39,602 bases of DNA from NCBI GenBank assembly GCA_913775175.1, contig CAJYKU010000018.1, forward strand, positions 142,573 through 182,174, given 5' to 3'. The notes under the pieces were generated by a model. The model had not been told where the DNA came from. It did no database searches and was given only the letters and a program-made list of their open reading frames with translations. Shown here piece after piece: positions 16,941 to 29,300 of the stretch. Within the stretch, counting starts at the first letter, position 1. Every line of letters starts with the position of its first letter. This DNA is from an uncultured Pantoea sp. (GTDB lineage Bacteria > Pseudomonadota > Gammaproteobacteria > Enterobacterales > Enterobacteriaceae). The position numbers and the translations under genes were made by a program.

Positions 16941-19220
16941 ATGCTCAATCAAGAACTGGAACTCAGTTTAAACATGGCTTTCGCCAGAGCGCGCGAGCAC
17001 CGTCACGAGTTTATGACCGTCGAACATCTGTTGCTGGCACTGCTCAGCAACCCGTCGGCCAGAGAGGCACTGGAAGCCTGTACGGTGGATATTGCAGCTC
17101 TGCGTCAGGAACTCGAAGCCTTCATCGAACAAACCACGCCGGTGTTGCCTGCCAGCGAAGCAGAGCGTGACACACAACCTACGCTTAGCTTCCAGCGCGT
17201 GCTGCAGCGTGCAGTCTTCCACGTCCAGTCATCTGGTCGCAGCGAAGTTACCGGGGCAAATGTTCTGGTCGCCATTTTCAGCGAGCAGGAGTCGCAGGCG
17301 GCTTACCTGCTGCGCAAGCATGAAATCAGTCGTCTTGATGTTGTGAACTTTATCTCACACGGCACACGTAAAGATGAGCCGGGTCAGCAGCAGAACAGTG
17401 CAGATAATCCGGTTAACGAAGAGCAGGCAGGCGGGGAGGAGCGTATGGAAAACTTCACCACCAATCTTAATCAGCTTGCTCGCGTTGGCGGAATTGATCC
17501 GCTGATTGGTCGCGATAAAGAGCTGGAGCGCGCTGTTCAGGTATTGTGCCGCCGGCGCAAAAATAATCCACTGCTGGTGGGTGAATCTGGCGTGGGTAAA
17601 ACCGCGATAGCGGAAGGGCTTGCCTGGCGAATTGTCCAGGGCGATGTGCCGGAAGTGATGAAAGAGTGCACTATTTACTCGCTCGATATTGGGTCATTGC
17701 TGGCGGGTACTAAGTACCGTGGCGATTTTGAGAAGCGATTTAAAGCGCTGCTGAAACAGCTTGAGCAGGATAACAACAGTATCCTGTTTATTGATGAAAT
17801 CCACACCATTATTGGTGCGGGTGCAGCATCGGGCGGGCAGGTAGATGCTGCCAATTTGATTAAACCTCTGCTCTCCAGCGGTAAAATTCGTGTAATGGGC
17901 TCAACGACCTATCAGGAATTCAGCAATATCTTTGAGAAGGATCGTGCTCTGGCGCGTCGCTTCCAGAAAATTGATATCACTGAACCGTCGGTTGAGGAAA
18001 CCGTACAGATTCTCAACGGCCTGAAACCGAAATATGAGGCGCATCACGATGTGCGCTATACCGCGAAAGCGGTACGTGCAGCTGTCGAGCTGGCGGTAAA
18101 ATATATCAACGATCGTCATCTGCCTGATAAGGCGATAGACGTTATTGATGAAGCGGGTGCACGGGCACGACTGGTGCCGGTAAGCAAGCGTAAGAAAACC
18201 GTTAACGTTTCTGATATTGAATCTGTGGTCGCGCGTATTGCCCGTATTCCGGAGCAGAGTGTGTCAGCAACCGACCGCGATACGCTGAAAAACCTGGGTG
18301 ATCGGCTGAAAATGCTGGTGTTTGGTCAGGACAATGCGATTGAGGCGCTGACTGAGGCGATTAAAATGAGCCGCGCCGGTCTGGGTCAGGATCGCAAGCC
18401 TGTGGGGTCATTCCTGTTCGCCGGTCCAACCGGGGTAGGGAAAACTGAAGTGACCGTACAGCTGGCTAAAGCGCTGGGTATTGAACTGCTGCGTTTCGAT
18501 ATGTCGGAGTATATGGAGCGGCACACCGTCAGTCGTCTGATTGGTGCACCTCCCGGCTATGTTGGTTTTGACCAGGGCGGACTGCTGACGGATGCGGTGA
18601 TTAAACATCCGCATGCTGTGGTTCTGCTGGATGAAATCGAGAAAGCGCATCCGGACGTCTTTAACCTGCTGCTGCAGGTTATGGATAACGGTATGCTGAC
18701 TGACAATAACGGACGCAAAGCCGATTTTCGCAATGTAGTGCTGGTGATGACGACCAACGCCGGCGTGCGCGAAACTGAGCGCAAGTCGATTGGCCTGATT
18801 CAGCAGGACAACAGTACGGATGCAATGGAAGAGATCAAAAAGATCTTTACGCCGGAGTTCCGTAACCGTCTCGACAACATCATCTGGTTCAGCCATCTCT
18901 CAACTGAGGTGATCCATCAGGTGGTGGACAAATTTATTGTCGAACTGCAGGCTCAGCTGGATCCGAAAGGCGTTTCGCTGGAGGTCAGCGACGACGCCCG
19001 CAACTGGCTGGCAGAAAAAGGCTATGATAAAGCGATGGGCGCGCGTCCAATGGCGCGTACGGTACAGGAAAATCTGAAAAAGCCGCTGGCAAACGAGCTG
19101 CTGTTTGGCTCGCTGGTAGATGGCGGTTCAGTCTCGGTTGCGCTGGATAAAGAGAATAACCAGCTGACCTATCACTTCCTGAGTGCGCAAAAGCGTAAAG
19201 CGGAAGGTACTGTCCATTAA
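16941..19220 (+). CDS. clpA: ClpA, ATPase unfoldase of ClpAP
   Basis: Hexameric AAA+ unfoldase that feeds proteins into ClpP. It has 759 residues (E. coli 758). The N domain is 1-142. D1 has Walker A GESGVGKT at 214-221 and Walker B FIDEIH at about 283-288. D2 has Walker A GPTGVGKT at 495-502 and Walker B LLDEIEK at about 562-568. The ClpP-docking IGL loop is present (SIGLIQQDN). GGGAGG lies five bases before the ATG. Together with ClpS and Aat it completes the N-end-rule pathway inside this window. A strong terminator follows. Confidence 0.96.
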   Translation: MLNQELELSLNMAFARAREHRHEFMTVEHLLLALLSNPSAREALEACTVDIAALRQELEAFIEQTTPVLPASEAERDTQPTLSFQRVLQRAVFHVQSSGRSEVTGANVLVAIFSEQESQAAYLLRKHEISRLDVVNFISHGTRKDEPGQQQNSADNPVNEEQAGGEERMENFTTNLNQLARVGGIDPLIGRDKELERAVQVLCRRRKNNPLLVGESGVGKTAIAEGLAWRIVQGDVPEVMKECTIYSLDIGSLLAGTKYRGDFEKRFKALLKQLEQDNNSILFIDEIHTIIGAGAASGGQVDAANLIKPLLSSGKIRVMGSTTYQEFSNIFEKDRALARRFQKIDITEPSVEETVQILNGLKPKYEAHHDVRYTAKAVRAAVELAVKYINDRHLPDKAIDVIDEAGARARLVPVSKRKKTVNVSDIESVVARIARIPEQSVSATDRDTLKNLGDRLKMLVFGQDNAIEALTEAIKMSRAGLGQDRKPVGSFLFAGPTGVGKTEVTVQLAKALGIELLRFDMSEYMERHTVSRLIGAPPGYVGFDQGGLLTDAVIKHPHAVVLLDEIEKAHPDVFNLLLQVMDNGMLTDNNGRKADFRNVVLVMTTNAGVRETERKSIGLIQQDNSTDAMEEIKKIFTPEFRNRLDNIIWFSHLSTEVIHQVVDKFIVELQAQLDPKGVSLEVSDDARNWLAEKGYDKAMGARPMARTVQENLKKPLANELLFGSLVDGGSVSVALDKENNQLTYHFLSAQKRKAEGTVH
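17431..17447 (+). promoter_or_regulatory. Internal ribosome site and start for short ClpA
   Basis: GGGGAGGAGCGT directly precedes an in-frame ATG at 17445-17447, codon 169 of clpA ([12 protein letters not shown]). E. coli makes a 65-kDa ClpA from the same Met169. The near-perfect Shine-Dalgarno suggests the short form is made here too; it lacks the N domain that binds ClpS. Confidence 0.7.
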
Positions 19221-19236
19221 GTGTGTTGCAGATATG

Positions 19237-19267
19237 AAAAGGCCGGATAGTTATCCGGCCTTTTTTT
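19237..19267. terminator. Terminator between clpA and infA
   Basis: GGCCGGAT and ATCCGGCC form an 8-bp stem around AGTT, followed by seven T on the plus strand. Four A stand before it, giving a weaker T-run for infA on the minus strand. A second short hairpin, GGCGG-CCGCC at 19278-19294, lies on the infA side. Confidence 0.88.
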
Positions 19268-19312
19268 GGGCTGAGCAGGCGGACTTGAGCCGCCCGAAGC
19301 GTATGTAGTAAC

Positions 19313-19877
<565 letters not shown>

Positions 19878-20570
19878 TTAAAAAAGGGTTTGGGTCTGCC
19901 AGCATCCCGCCGCAACAGGTTGCCACGCCAGCTTTTGCAGCTGCTGCAGATAGTCGGCGCGCGGGATCTCTCTGGCACCCAGTGAGGCAGTATGAGGGTT
20001 CAGTACCTGGCAATCGATCAGGTGACCCTGATGCGCCAGAAAATGTTGCACAAACACCCACAGCGCTGTCTTTGAGGCGTTCTCCTGACGACTAAACATC
20101 GATTCGCCGCAAAAAATTCTGCCCAGCGCCAGTCCATACATGCCACCTGCCAGATTATTTTCAGCCCAGACCTCAATAGAGTGCGCATGACCAAGTTCAT
20201 ACAGGCGCAGCCAGGCGCGTTTTACCTCATAGGTGATCCAGGTACCTTCCGGGCGATCTGTTGCGCACCCCTCTACTACCTGCGCAAAAGCGTGATTCAT
20301 CGTCACGCGATAGGGGGAATGCCGGTGAAAGCGCGCCATGCTGCGGCTGAGATGAAACGTTTCTGGCGTTAATATGGCGCGTGGGTCGGGTGACCACCAG
20401 AGAATTGGATCACCGGGTGAAAACCAGGGGAAAATGCCGTGCTGGTAGGCATTAAGCAGCCGGGCGGGCGATAAATCGCCGCCCATAGCCAGCAACCCGT
20501 TGGGTTCGCGCAGCGCCATTTCAGCAGGTGGAAAGTGCAGTGAATCACGTGAAAGTTGAACCAGTCTCAT
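19878..20570 (-). CDS. aat: Leucyl/phenylalanyl-tRNA-protein transferase
   Basis: Transfers Leu or Phe from aminoacyl-tRNA to N-terminal Lys or Arg of proteins, making N-degrons read by ClpS. It has 230 residues (E. coli 234). The family block [18 protein letters not shown], then GIFPWF, is present, with [39 protein letters not shown] and SKTAL following in order. It lies 33 bases after cydC on the same strand, as in E. coli. The Shine-Dalgarno is weak, so translation may rely on cydC read-through. Confidence 0.95.
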   Translation of the reverse strand: MRLVQLSRDSLHFPPAEMALREPNGLLAMGGDLSPARLLNAYQHGIFPWFSPGDPILWWSPDPRAILTPETFHLSRSMARFHRHSPYRVTMNHAFAQVVEGCATDRPEGTWITYEVKRAWLRLYELGHAHSIEVWAENNLAGGMYGLALGRIFCGESMFSRQENASKTALWVFVQHFLAHQGHLIDCQVLNPHTASLGAREIPRADYLQQLQKLAWQPVAAGCWQTQTLF

Positions 20571-20603
20571 GGTATCAGGCTACTTAAAAGCGTCATGCTC
20601 AGA

Positions 20604-22334
20604 CTATAACGCAAAGCGCTGCCGGAAACGCCAGTAGCGTCCCGCTTTTGAGATTAATTCGTCATGTGAGCCAGATTCCACAATAGCGCCCTGATCCAGC
20701 ACGCAGATGCGATCCATCTTTTCCAGACCCTGCAGGCGATGAGTCACCATTATCAACGTTTTTCCCTGACTGACCTGCAGCAGCAGCGTCAGGATCTGCT
20801 GTTCGGTAGCGGCATCCAGTCCCTCGGTTGGCTCATCCAGTAGCCAGAGATCGCCATTGTGTAGCAGAGCGCGGGCGATAGCCAGACGGCGCAGTTCGCC
20901 ACCAGAGAGCGGTCTGCCACCTTCTCCCATCCAGCTATCAAGCCCCTCAGACTGCTCAAGCAGAGATGCCAGTCCTGCCTGAGCAAGTGCTGCGGAAAGC
21001 TCTGCGTCACTGGCGTCAGGCCGTGCCAGTAACAGATTGTCTCGCAGTGTCTGGCTGAACAGATGTACGCGCTGAGTGATTACGCTGATACGCTGACGCA
21101 ACGTCGCTTCATCCCACTGCTGTAGTGCAACCTTATTAAGAGTGATAGCACCAGACTGCGCTTCACGACTGCGTGTAATCAGCGCCAGCAGACTTGATTT
21201 ACCACATCCGGTGGGTCCCAGCAGCGCAATGCGCTCACCGGGTTGCAGCTCCAGCGTTAAATTTTGCAGTACCGGCTCGGGGCGTTGCGGATAGCTGAAC
21301 GTCACACAATTCAGACTCAGGGCGATATCGGGGATGGAATGCAGTTGCTGCGTCGGAAAGCGGATTGCCGGCGGCTGGCTGATAATTTCCTGCACCCGTT
21401 CTGCAGCACTGCTGACCTGTGCCAGTGGCAGAAACGCACTGGCAACCGGCGCCAGCGCCTCAAATGCTGCAAGGCCACAGAATAGAAACAGGGCGACAAG
21501 CGCACCGGGCGAACTATTGTCACCTATACCGGCAGCTGATACCCAGAGCAGCAGTGTTACAGTAAAGCCGGTGATCAGCAGCAGCAGACTTTGTGCCAGC
21601 GCCTGTAGCTGATGCTGTTGCTGCTGTGCCCGCTGCCACTGCTGTTCCTGGTTATCCAGTTGCCTGCGCCAGCTTGCAGCAACACCATAAACCTGCAACT
21701 CAGCCAGTGCTAAAAGCCAGCCGGTCAGCTGCAGACGCCAGCCCGCCTGACAGTGGGCGATACGCTCTCCCGCTGCCTGACCAAAGTAGCAGAACAGAGA
21801 GGGCAGCAGCAGCAGTGTCAGCAGCATAATAGCGCCCAGCAGCAGTGCCAGCTGCAGATCGATCAGCGCCAGTCCGCTGGTGACGATAATAATCACTACG
21901 GCTGCCCCCACCAGCGGCGATATTACCCGCAAATAGAGATGATCCAGTGTATCAACATCGCTGACAAACCGGTTCAGCAGTTCGCCCTGACGAAAGCGGG
22001 CGAGCTGCTCTGGCGCCAGTGCCATCAGGCGGCTGAAAGTAAAGACCCGCAGATGTTGCAAGACGCGGAACGTTGCATCGTGACTCACCAGTCGCTCAAA
22101 GTAACGCGCTGCGGTACGTATAATTGCCGCTGCGCGCACGCCTGCTGCGGGCAGCAGATAGTTGAAGGTGTAAAGTCCTGCAATCCCGGCCAGCGATGAG
22201 GCAGCCAGAAACCAGCCGGACAGCGTCAGTAAACTTATACTGGCGAGCAGGGTAGCAATAGCCAGTATCATTCCCAGCCCGGCACGCCAGGGATGCTGGC
22301 GGAACAGCCGCAAAAAAGGGATCAGAGATTGCAT
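20604..22334 (-). CDS. cydC: CydC, subunit of the CydDC thiol/heme ABC exporter
   Basis: Half of the heterodimeric exporter that moves glutathione and cysteine to the periplasm and is needed to assemble cytochrome bd. It has 576 residues (E. coli 573). Six membrane spans lie in about 18-310. Walker A is GPTGCGKS at 373-380, the signature is LSGGELRR, and Walker B is LWLLDEP. Its start lies 13 bases inside the cydD gene, with GGAG eight bases upstream, so synthesis of the two halves is coupled. Confidence 0.95.
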   Translation of the reverse strand: MQSLIPFLRLFRQHPWRAGLGMILAIATLLASISLLTLSGWFLAASSLAGIAGLYTFNYLLPAAGVRAAAIIRTAARYFERLVSHDATFRVLQHLRVFTFSRLMALAPEQLARFRQGELLNRFVSDVDTLDHLYLRVISPLVGAAVVIIIVTSGLALIDLQLALLLGAIMLLTLLLLPSLFCYFGQAAGERIAHCQAGWRLQLTGWLLALAELQVYGVAASWRRQLDNQEQQWQRAQQQQHQLQALAQSLLLLITGFTVTLLLWVSAAGIGDNSSPGALVALFLFCGLAAFEALAPVASAFLPLAQVSSAAERVQEIISQPPAIRFPTQQLHSIPDIALSLNCVTFSYPQRPEPVLQNLTLELQPGERIALLGPTGCGKSSLLALITRSREAQSGAITLNKVALQQWDEATLRQRISVITQRVHLFSQTLRDNLLLARPDASDAELSAALAQAGLASLLEQSEGLDSWMGEGGRPLSGGELRRLAIARALLHNGDLWLLDEPTEGLDAATEQQILTLLLQVSQGKTLIMVTHRLQGLEKMDRICVLDQGAIVESGSHDELISKAGRYWRFRQRFAL

Positions 22335-24103
22335 AGGTCACTCTCCTGATAACGCAGGTGCACCATCTGCTGCAGAGCACCGGGCTGATTAATCAACTGC
22401 TGCCAGCTCCCCTGTTGCACCAGCAGACCATTTTGCATCACCCAAATCTCATCCCAGTGCGCCAGATCGTGCAGCTGGTGGGTAATCATCAGGGTAGTTT
22501 GCTCTCGCGCTGCCTGATTCAGCGCCTGCATCACATGTTGTTCACTACGGCTATCCAGTCCGGAGCCGGGTTCATCCAGCAGCAGCAGGCGGGCAGGTTT
22601 TAGCAGGGCGCGCGCCACGGCAATTCGTTGTGCCTGACCCACAGAGAGTCCGATGCCCTCATCGCCCAGCGGCGTCTCCAGCCCCAGCGGCAAATCTGAC
22701 AGAAAAGCGGTCACGCCAGCCTGCTGTAACACCTTCTGCAGCCGGGACTCATCGATATGCTGACCCTGCATCAGATTTTCACGCAGCGTTAAGGCGGGCA
22801 GCCGGGGATTCTGGCCTACCCACGCCAGCTGCTGATGCCAGCTCTCACGACTTACAGCGCGCAACTCTTTACCATTAATCTGCAGCGAGCCCTGGTAATG
22901 CATAAAACCGAGTAGCGTGTTCATTAGCACGGTTTTACCCGCACCGCTCTGACCTACCAGTGCGACCCGGCTGTTTGCTGCCAGTGTAAAATTCAGAGGT
23001 TGTGTCAGTGGCGTACCATCCGGGCTCACGACCACAAGATTCTTTGCAGTCAGCGTCAGCGGCTCGCTGTTATGCCAGTCTGGTGCCATGTTCTGCGGCG
23101 AAGCATCGGGCGTAGTGTGCAGAAAACGTTCCAGCGCATCAGCGCCGCCGACAGCCTGCGCTTTGGCATGATAAAAGGTGCCCAGATCGCGCAGCGGTTG
23201 AAAAAACTCCGGCGCCAGAATCAGTGCCAGAAAGCCGGCAAACAGGGTAACGCCGGTGTGATAGTGGCCGAAATCAAACTCGCCCAGATAGGAGAAGCCA
23301 AAGTAGACGGCAACGACAGCAATCGCCAGTGAAGCAAAAAACTCCAGCACTGCCGATGAGAGAAATGCCAGGCGCAGCACCTCCATAGTTCGCCGGCGAA
23401 ACGTATCAGTGCTGACAGCAACTGCTTTTTCACCGGCGGCGGCACGATAAAACAGACGTAGCGTCTCACGTCCGCGCAGGCGATCATAAAAATCGCCGCT
23501 TAGCCGTGAAAGCGCGAGAAAATTGCGCCGGTTGGCATCGGCCGCGCCCATACCGGTTAGCGCCATAAATAGCGGGATCAGCGGAGCCGCTACCAGCAGA
23601 ATCAAGCCTGCGGCCCAGTTTACCGGAAAGATTGCGATCAAAATCGCGCAGGGGATAGCAACAGCCAGCGTCATTTGCGGCAGATAGCGTGCGTAATACT
23701 CCTGCATCTGTTCAATTTGCTCTGACAACAGCGTTGACCAGCTGCCTGCAGGCTTGCCCTGGATCCAGGCAGGGCCCAGCGCGTCAAGGCGATCCAGCAC
23801 CTGCTGACGCAGTGCGCGCCGGATAGCAACTGCAGCGCGAAACCCTGCCATTTCGCGGCAATAGTTGAGGCCGGCCCGCACGACAAAGCAGAGCAGTAAT
23901 AGCAGAAAATCAGCTATCAGCGTGGCACGTGGCTGCTGTGAAACAATAAGATCCTGTAGCAGTGACGCCATCAGCCAGGCCTGAGCAATAACGGTAATCG
24001 CTGCAGCAAAGCCGCAGAGAGATGCGATGCGCAACCCGGTTGCGCCATATTGACGTTGCTGACGCAGCCAGCGGAGTAGCAGGTGTTGCCGTGATTTATT
24101 CAT
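22322..24103 (-). CDS. cydD: CydD, subunit of the CydDC thiol/heme ABC exporter
   Basis: Partner half-transporter of CydC, 593 residues (E. coli 588). Membrane spans occupy about 20-320 with the intracellular ALGPAWIQGKPAGSWSTLL segment. Walker A is GQSGAGKT, the signature is LSVGQAQR (the degenerate form typical of CydD) and Walker B is LLLLDEP. The last codons (ESDLCNL) overlap cydC by 13 bases. It stands downstream of trxB, but the trxB terminator lies between them, so it needs its own promoter in 24104-24187, which I could not pin down. Confidence 0.95.
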   Translation of the reverse strand: MNKSRQHLLLRWLRQQRQYGATGLRIASLCGFAAAITVIAQAWLMASLLQDLIVSQQPRATLIADFLLLLLCFVVRAGLNYCREMAGFRAAVAIRRALRQQVLDRLDALGPAWIQGKPAGSWSTLLSEQIEQMQEYYARYLPQMTLAVAIPCAILIAIFPVNWAAGLILLVAAPLIPLFMALTGMGAADANRRNFLALSRLSGDFYDRLRGRETLRLFYRAAAGEKAVAVSTDTFRRRTMEVLRLAFLSSAVLEFFASLAIAVVAVYFGFSYLGEFDFGHYHTGVTLFAGFLALILAPEFFQPLRDLGTFYHAKAQAVGGADALERFLHTTPDASPQNMAPDWHNSEPLTLTAKNLVVVSPDGTPLTQPLNFTLAANSRVALVGQSGAGKTVLMNTLLGFMHYQGSLQINGKELRAVSRESWHQQLAWVGQNPRLPALTLRENLMQGQHIDESRLQKVLQQAGVTAFLSDLPLGLETPLGDEGIGLSVGQAQRIAVARALLKPARLLLLDEPGSGLDSRSEQHVMQALNQAAREQTTLMITHQLHDLAHWDEIWVMQNGLLVQQGSWQQLINQPGALQQMVHLRYQESDLCNL

Positions 24104-24187
24104 GCGAAACTGTTATCACCCGAGGCAAAGAGAAAACCGGACAAAAAAACAGGTTATTGCGGTCAGCAGAACTTTAACATGCTGTAT

Positions 24188-24215
24188 ATAAAAAAGGCGA
24201 CCTGAATAGGCCGCC
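24188..24215 (-). terminator. Terminator of trxB
   Basis: On the minus strand GGCGGCCT pairs with AGGTCGCC (one G-T wobble) around ATTC, followed by six T. It ends trxB transcription before the cydD promoter. Confidence 0.85.
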
Positions 24216-24246
24216 CGGGTGCAACTAAGATCAGCTTACTAACAAT

Positions 24247-25733
<1,487 letters not shown>

Positions 25734-26228
25734 ATGGTAGATAATAAAAAGCGCCCCGGAAAAGATCTGGATCGTATCGACAGAAATATCCTGAACGAAC
25801 TGCAAAAAGATGGCCGTATCTCTAACGTTGAACTTTCTAAACGAGTAGGCCTTTCACCCACGCCGTGTCTGGAGCGTGTACGACGCCTGGAACGTCAGGG
25901 TTTTATTCTGGGCTACACCGCTCAGCTGAATCCTCACTATCTTGACGCATCGCTGCTGGTATTTGTTGAGATTACTCTGAATCGCGGTGCGCCAGATGTG
26001 TTTGAACAATTTAACGCCGCAGTGCAAAAACTTGAGGAAACTCAAGAGTGTCACCTCGTTTCCGGTGATTTTGACTATCTGCTGAAAACCCGCGTGCCTG
26101 ATATGTCTGCCTATCGTAAACTACTGGGCGAAACCTTGCTGCGCCTGCCAGGCGTAAACGACACCCGTACTTATGTCGTGATGGAAGAGGTTAAACAGAG
26201 TAACCGGCTGGTCATCAAAACCCGCTAA
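25734..26228 (+). CDS. lrp: Lrp, leucine-responsive regulatory protein
   Basis: Global feast-famine regulator of amino-acid metabolism, transport and pili. It has 164 residues, differing from E. coli Lrp at only a handful of positions (for example Asn4, Leu/Gln near 77-78 and Thr near 118). The N-terminal winged helix-turn-helix spans about 10-60 (NVELSKRVGLSPTPCLERVRRLE) and the C-terminal RAM domain binds leucine. The ATG at 25734 gives MVDNKKRPGKDL; the upstream open frame is leader, not protein. The ribosome site is weak (AGAGAG), as in E. coli. Confidence 0.97.
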   Translation: MVDNKKRPGKDLDRIDRNILNELQKDGRISNVELSKRVGLSPTPCLERVRRLERQGFILGYTAQLNPHYLDASLLVFVEITLNRGAPDVFEQFNAAVQKLEETQECHLVSGDFDYLLKTRVPDMSAYRKLLGETLLRLPGVNDTRTYVVMEEVKQSNRLVIKTR

Positions 26229-26261
26229 TGCAGGGAAGGTGCAAAGCGTGCAGGATTTAGG

Positions 26262-26284
26262 TACACTCCTGTGAATTCATACAG
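26262..26284 (+). promoter_or_regulatory. SOS (LexA) box overlapping the ftsK promoter
   Basis: CTGTGAATTCATACAG at 26269-26284 is a perfect LexA pattern (CTGT, eight bases, ACAG). It directly follows a -10-like TACACT at 26262-26267, a repressing position. E. coli ftsK has a LexA-controlled promoter (dinH) at the same place between lrp and ftsK. Confidence 0.88.
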
Positions 26285-26287
26285 GAC

Positions 26288-26327
26288 CAGCGTCGGGCCC
26301 TTTCGACGCTGTTGCCTTCTTATTTTA
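26288..26327 (+). terminator. Stem-loop between the SOS box and ftsK
   Basis: CAGCGTCG and CGACGCTG form a perfect 8-bp stem around eight bases, then a pyrimidine-rich TTGCCTTCTTATTTT. It could end lrp transcripts; it would also lie in the leader of any ftsK transcript started at the SOS promoter, making it a possible attenuator. Confidence 0.5.
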
Positions 26328-26347
26328 CAGGCACCTGGAGAGTTCTC

Positions 26348-29300
26348 TTGAGCCAGGAATACACAGAAGATAAAGATGTTTCGTTGCAACCGCTGAGCAG
26401 TGGACGTCGTCTGCTGGAGGCGCTGCTCATCCTTGTAGCCTTGTTCGCCATCTACCTGATGGTGTCACTGGTTAGCTTTAACCCCTCAGATCCCAGCTGG
26501 TCGCAGACCGCCTGGCATGAACCGATTCACAACCTCGGCGGCAGTATAGGCGCATGGCTGGCTGATACCCTGCTGTTTATTTTTGGGGTCATGGCCTATG
26601 CCATTCCACCCGTTATTCTTGGCCTCTGCTGGATCACCTTTCGTCAGCGCGATCGTCAGGACTATATCGACTATTTTGCGGTAGGACTGCGTCTGATTGG
26701 CGTGCTGGCGCTGGTGGTAACCACCTGTGGCCTGGCGGCGCTCAATGTGGATGATATCTGGTACTTTGCTTCAGGCGGCGTGATTGGCAGCCTGGTGAGC
26801 AATGCAATGGCGCCCTGGTTTAATGGCGCAACAGGTACGCTGACGCTGCTCTGTATCTGGGCTGCGGGTATCACGCTCTATACAGGCTGGTCGTGGCTGG
26901 CTATTGCTGAGAAGATTGGCAGTGTGGTGATGGGAGTGCTGACATTTGCCAGCAACCGCTCCCGCCATGATGAGCGCTGGCACGAAGATGAGTATGACGA
27001 TGAGGCTGATGAAGAGTCGGTTACATCGCGCGCTGTACCGGCCCAGCACGCTGATGAGCAGGATGTATTGCTAAGTGCGCCGCGCAGAGCAGAGGCGCCG
27101 GTAACAGCGTTACAAACTCATGACGAAAGCCTGGACGATCCGCTGCTGGCGAAAGCCAGTGATGCTACTGCCGCTGCGCTCTCAGTCGTTAACGAAGTGG
27201 CACAGCAGGCACCTCCAGTGCCGGACGCAGCCACGGCGTCTGCAGTTGCCGCTGCACCAGTTGCGCCTTATTCTGCGGCGCAACAGATGCAACAGCCACA
27301 ATCGCAACCGGCGCAGCAATTACAGCAGCCACAATCGCAACCGGCACCACAGGCCGCGGCAACTGCGGCGGCAGAACCAGAGCCACCACGTTATCACTTT
27401 GAACTGCCAGATGAACCCGCGGTGCGCGCCTCAGCGCCAGATGATGAGGGGCCGCGTATGGGCGACTGGCAAAATGCCGATCGTCTGCCCGCCGCGAGTG
27501 CTGCCATGACAGCAGCTACTGCCGGAGCTGCGGGCATGGCATCTGCGACCACGCGCAGCAGTGAAACGCTTTCACCGCTGTTTGATATCGTACCTGAGCG
27601 CGATCACAATCCACAGGTTAAGCAGGGGATAGGCCCGGAGCTGCCGCGTCCGAATAAGGTCAAACTGCCAACCCGTCGCGAGCTCGCCTCTTACGGTATT
27701 AAACTGCCATCACAGCGTATGGCAGAAGAGAAAGCGCGCGAAGAGGCCGAACAGCAGCAGGAACTGAACAGTGTTCAGCCGCCGCATGACGATGACAACG
27801 CGGCTGCACTGCAGGAAGCCGAGCTGCGGAATGCGTTTCAGTCTCAGCAGCAGCGACGCTACGGGGAAAGCTGGCAAGCGCAATCTGAAGAGGATCAGGA
27901 TGCATTGCATCAGGCGCAGCTGGCAAACCAGTTTGCTGCTCAGCAGCAGCAGCGCTATAGCGCACCGCAGCAGGAAATATCGCCGGTTGCGCAGCCGGAT
28001 CACTCAGCCATCTTTGATTTTTCTCCGATGAAAGATCTGGTTGATGACACACCGGGTGAGCCACTATTTACTATTGCTGCCGCACCGGAGCAGGAAACAG
28101 CCTGGCAGCAGCCTGTAACCGCAGAGCCACAGGTCGCTGCAACCCAGACCAGCAATACAGGCTGGCAGCAGCCTGTAACCGCAGAGCCAAAGATCGCTGC
28201 AACCCAGACCAGCAATACAGGCTGGCAGCAGCCTGTAACCGCAGAGCCACAGGTCGCCGCAACCCAGACCAGCAATACAGGCTGGCAGCAGTCTGTAACC
28301 GCAGAGCCACAGGTCGCTGCAACCCAGACCAGCAATACAGGCTGGCAGCAGCCTGCAACCGCAGAGCCACAGGTCGCTGCAACCCAGACCAGCAATACAG
28401 GCTGGCAGCAGCCTGCGACACCAGTCGAGCCGGTTTCTCCGCCTGTGCCGGATCAGTACGCTTCAGCACCGGAGCCTGTTGCACCTGTGCAGGATAGCCT
28501 GTTCCATCCATTCCTGGTTCGTCATGAACGGCCGCTGGAAAAACCTTCAACGCCACTACCGGTTCTGGAGCTGCTGACGGCACCACCGGAAGCAGAAGAG
28601 CCGGTGGATATGTTTGCACTGGAACAGACGGCGCGTCTGGTAGAGGCTCGTCTGGCTGATTATCGGGTAAAAGCGGAAGTAGTGGGAATTTCTCCTGGTC
28701 CGGTGATCACTCGCTTTGAGCTCGATCTGGCGCCTGGTGTGAAAGCAGCCAGGATCTCAAATCTCTCACGTGATCTTGCACGTTCACTCTCAGCAGTGGC
28801 AGTTCGCGTGGTTGAGGTAATTCCGGGCAAGCCTTATGTTGGTCTGGAGCTGCCGAACAAACATCGCCAGACGGTCTACCTGCGTGAGGTGCTGGATTGC
28901 GATAAATTCCGCGATAATCCTTCACCGTTATCGGTGGTACTGGGAAAAGATATATCTGGTCAGCCAGTGGTGGCCGATCTGGCAAAAATGCCGCATCTGC
29001 TGGTTGCGGGTACGACAGGCTCTGGTAAATCGGTTGGTGTCAACACCATGATTATCAGCATGCTGTATAAAGCCACGCCGGAAGAAGTGCGCTTTATTAT
29101 GATCGACCCGAAAATGCTTGAACTCTCTGTCTATGAGGGTATTCCGCATCTGCTGACTGAAGTCGTTACTGATATGAAAGATGCCGCCAACGCGCTGCGC
29201 TGGAGCGTGGTGGAGATGGAGCGTCGCTATAAGCTGATGTCAGCATTGGGTGTGCGTAACCTGGCGGGTTATAACGAAAAAATCGAGCAGGCGGCAGCGA

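Noticed and set aside
18433-18440. GGGTAGGG, an FtsK-orienting (KOPS) match, inside clpA
   Set aside because: Several such 8-mers are expected by chance in 40 kb, and this one overlaps the codons of the conserved Walker A motif.
28000-28619. Repetitive open frames antisense to the ftsK repeat (rich in Cys, Val and Ala)
   Set aside because: They are complements of the 60-bp repeat and have no start signals or known similarity.
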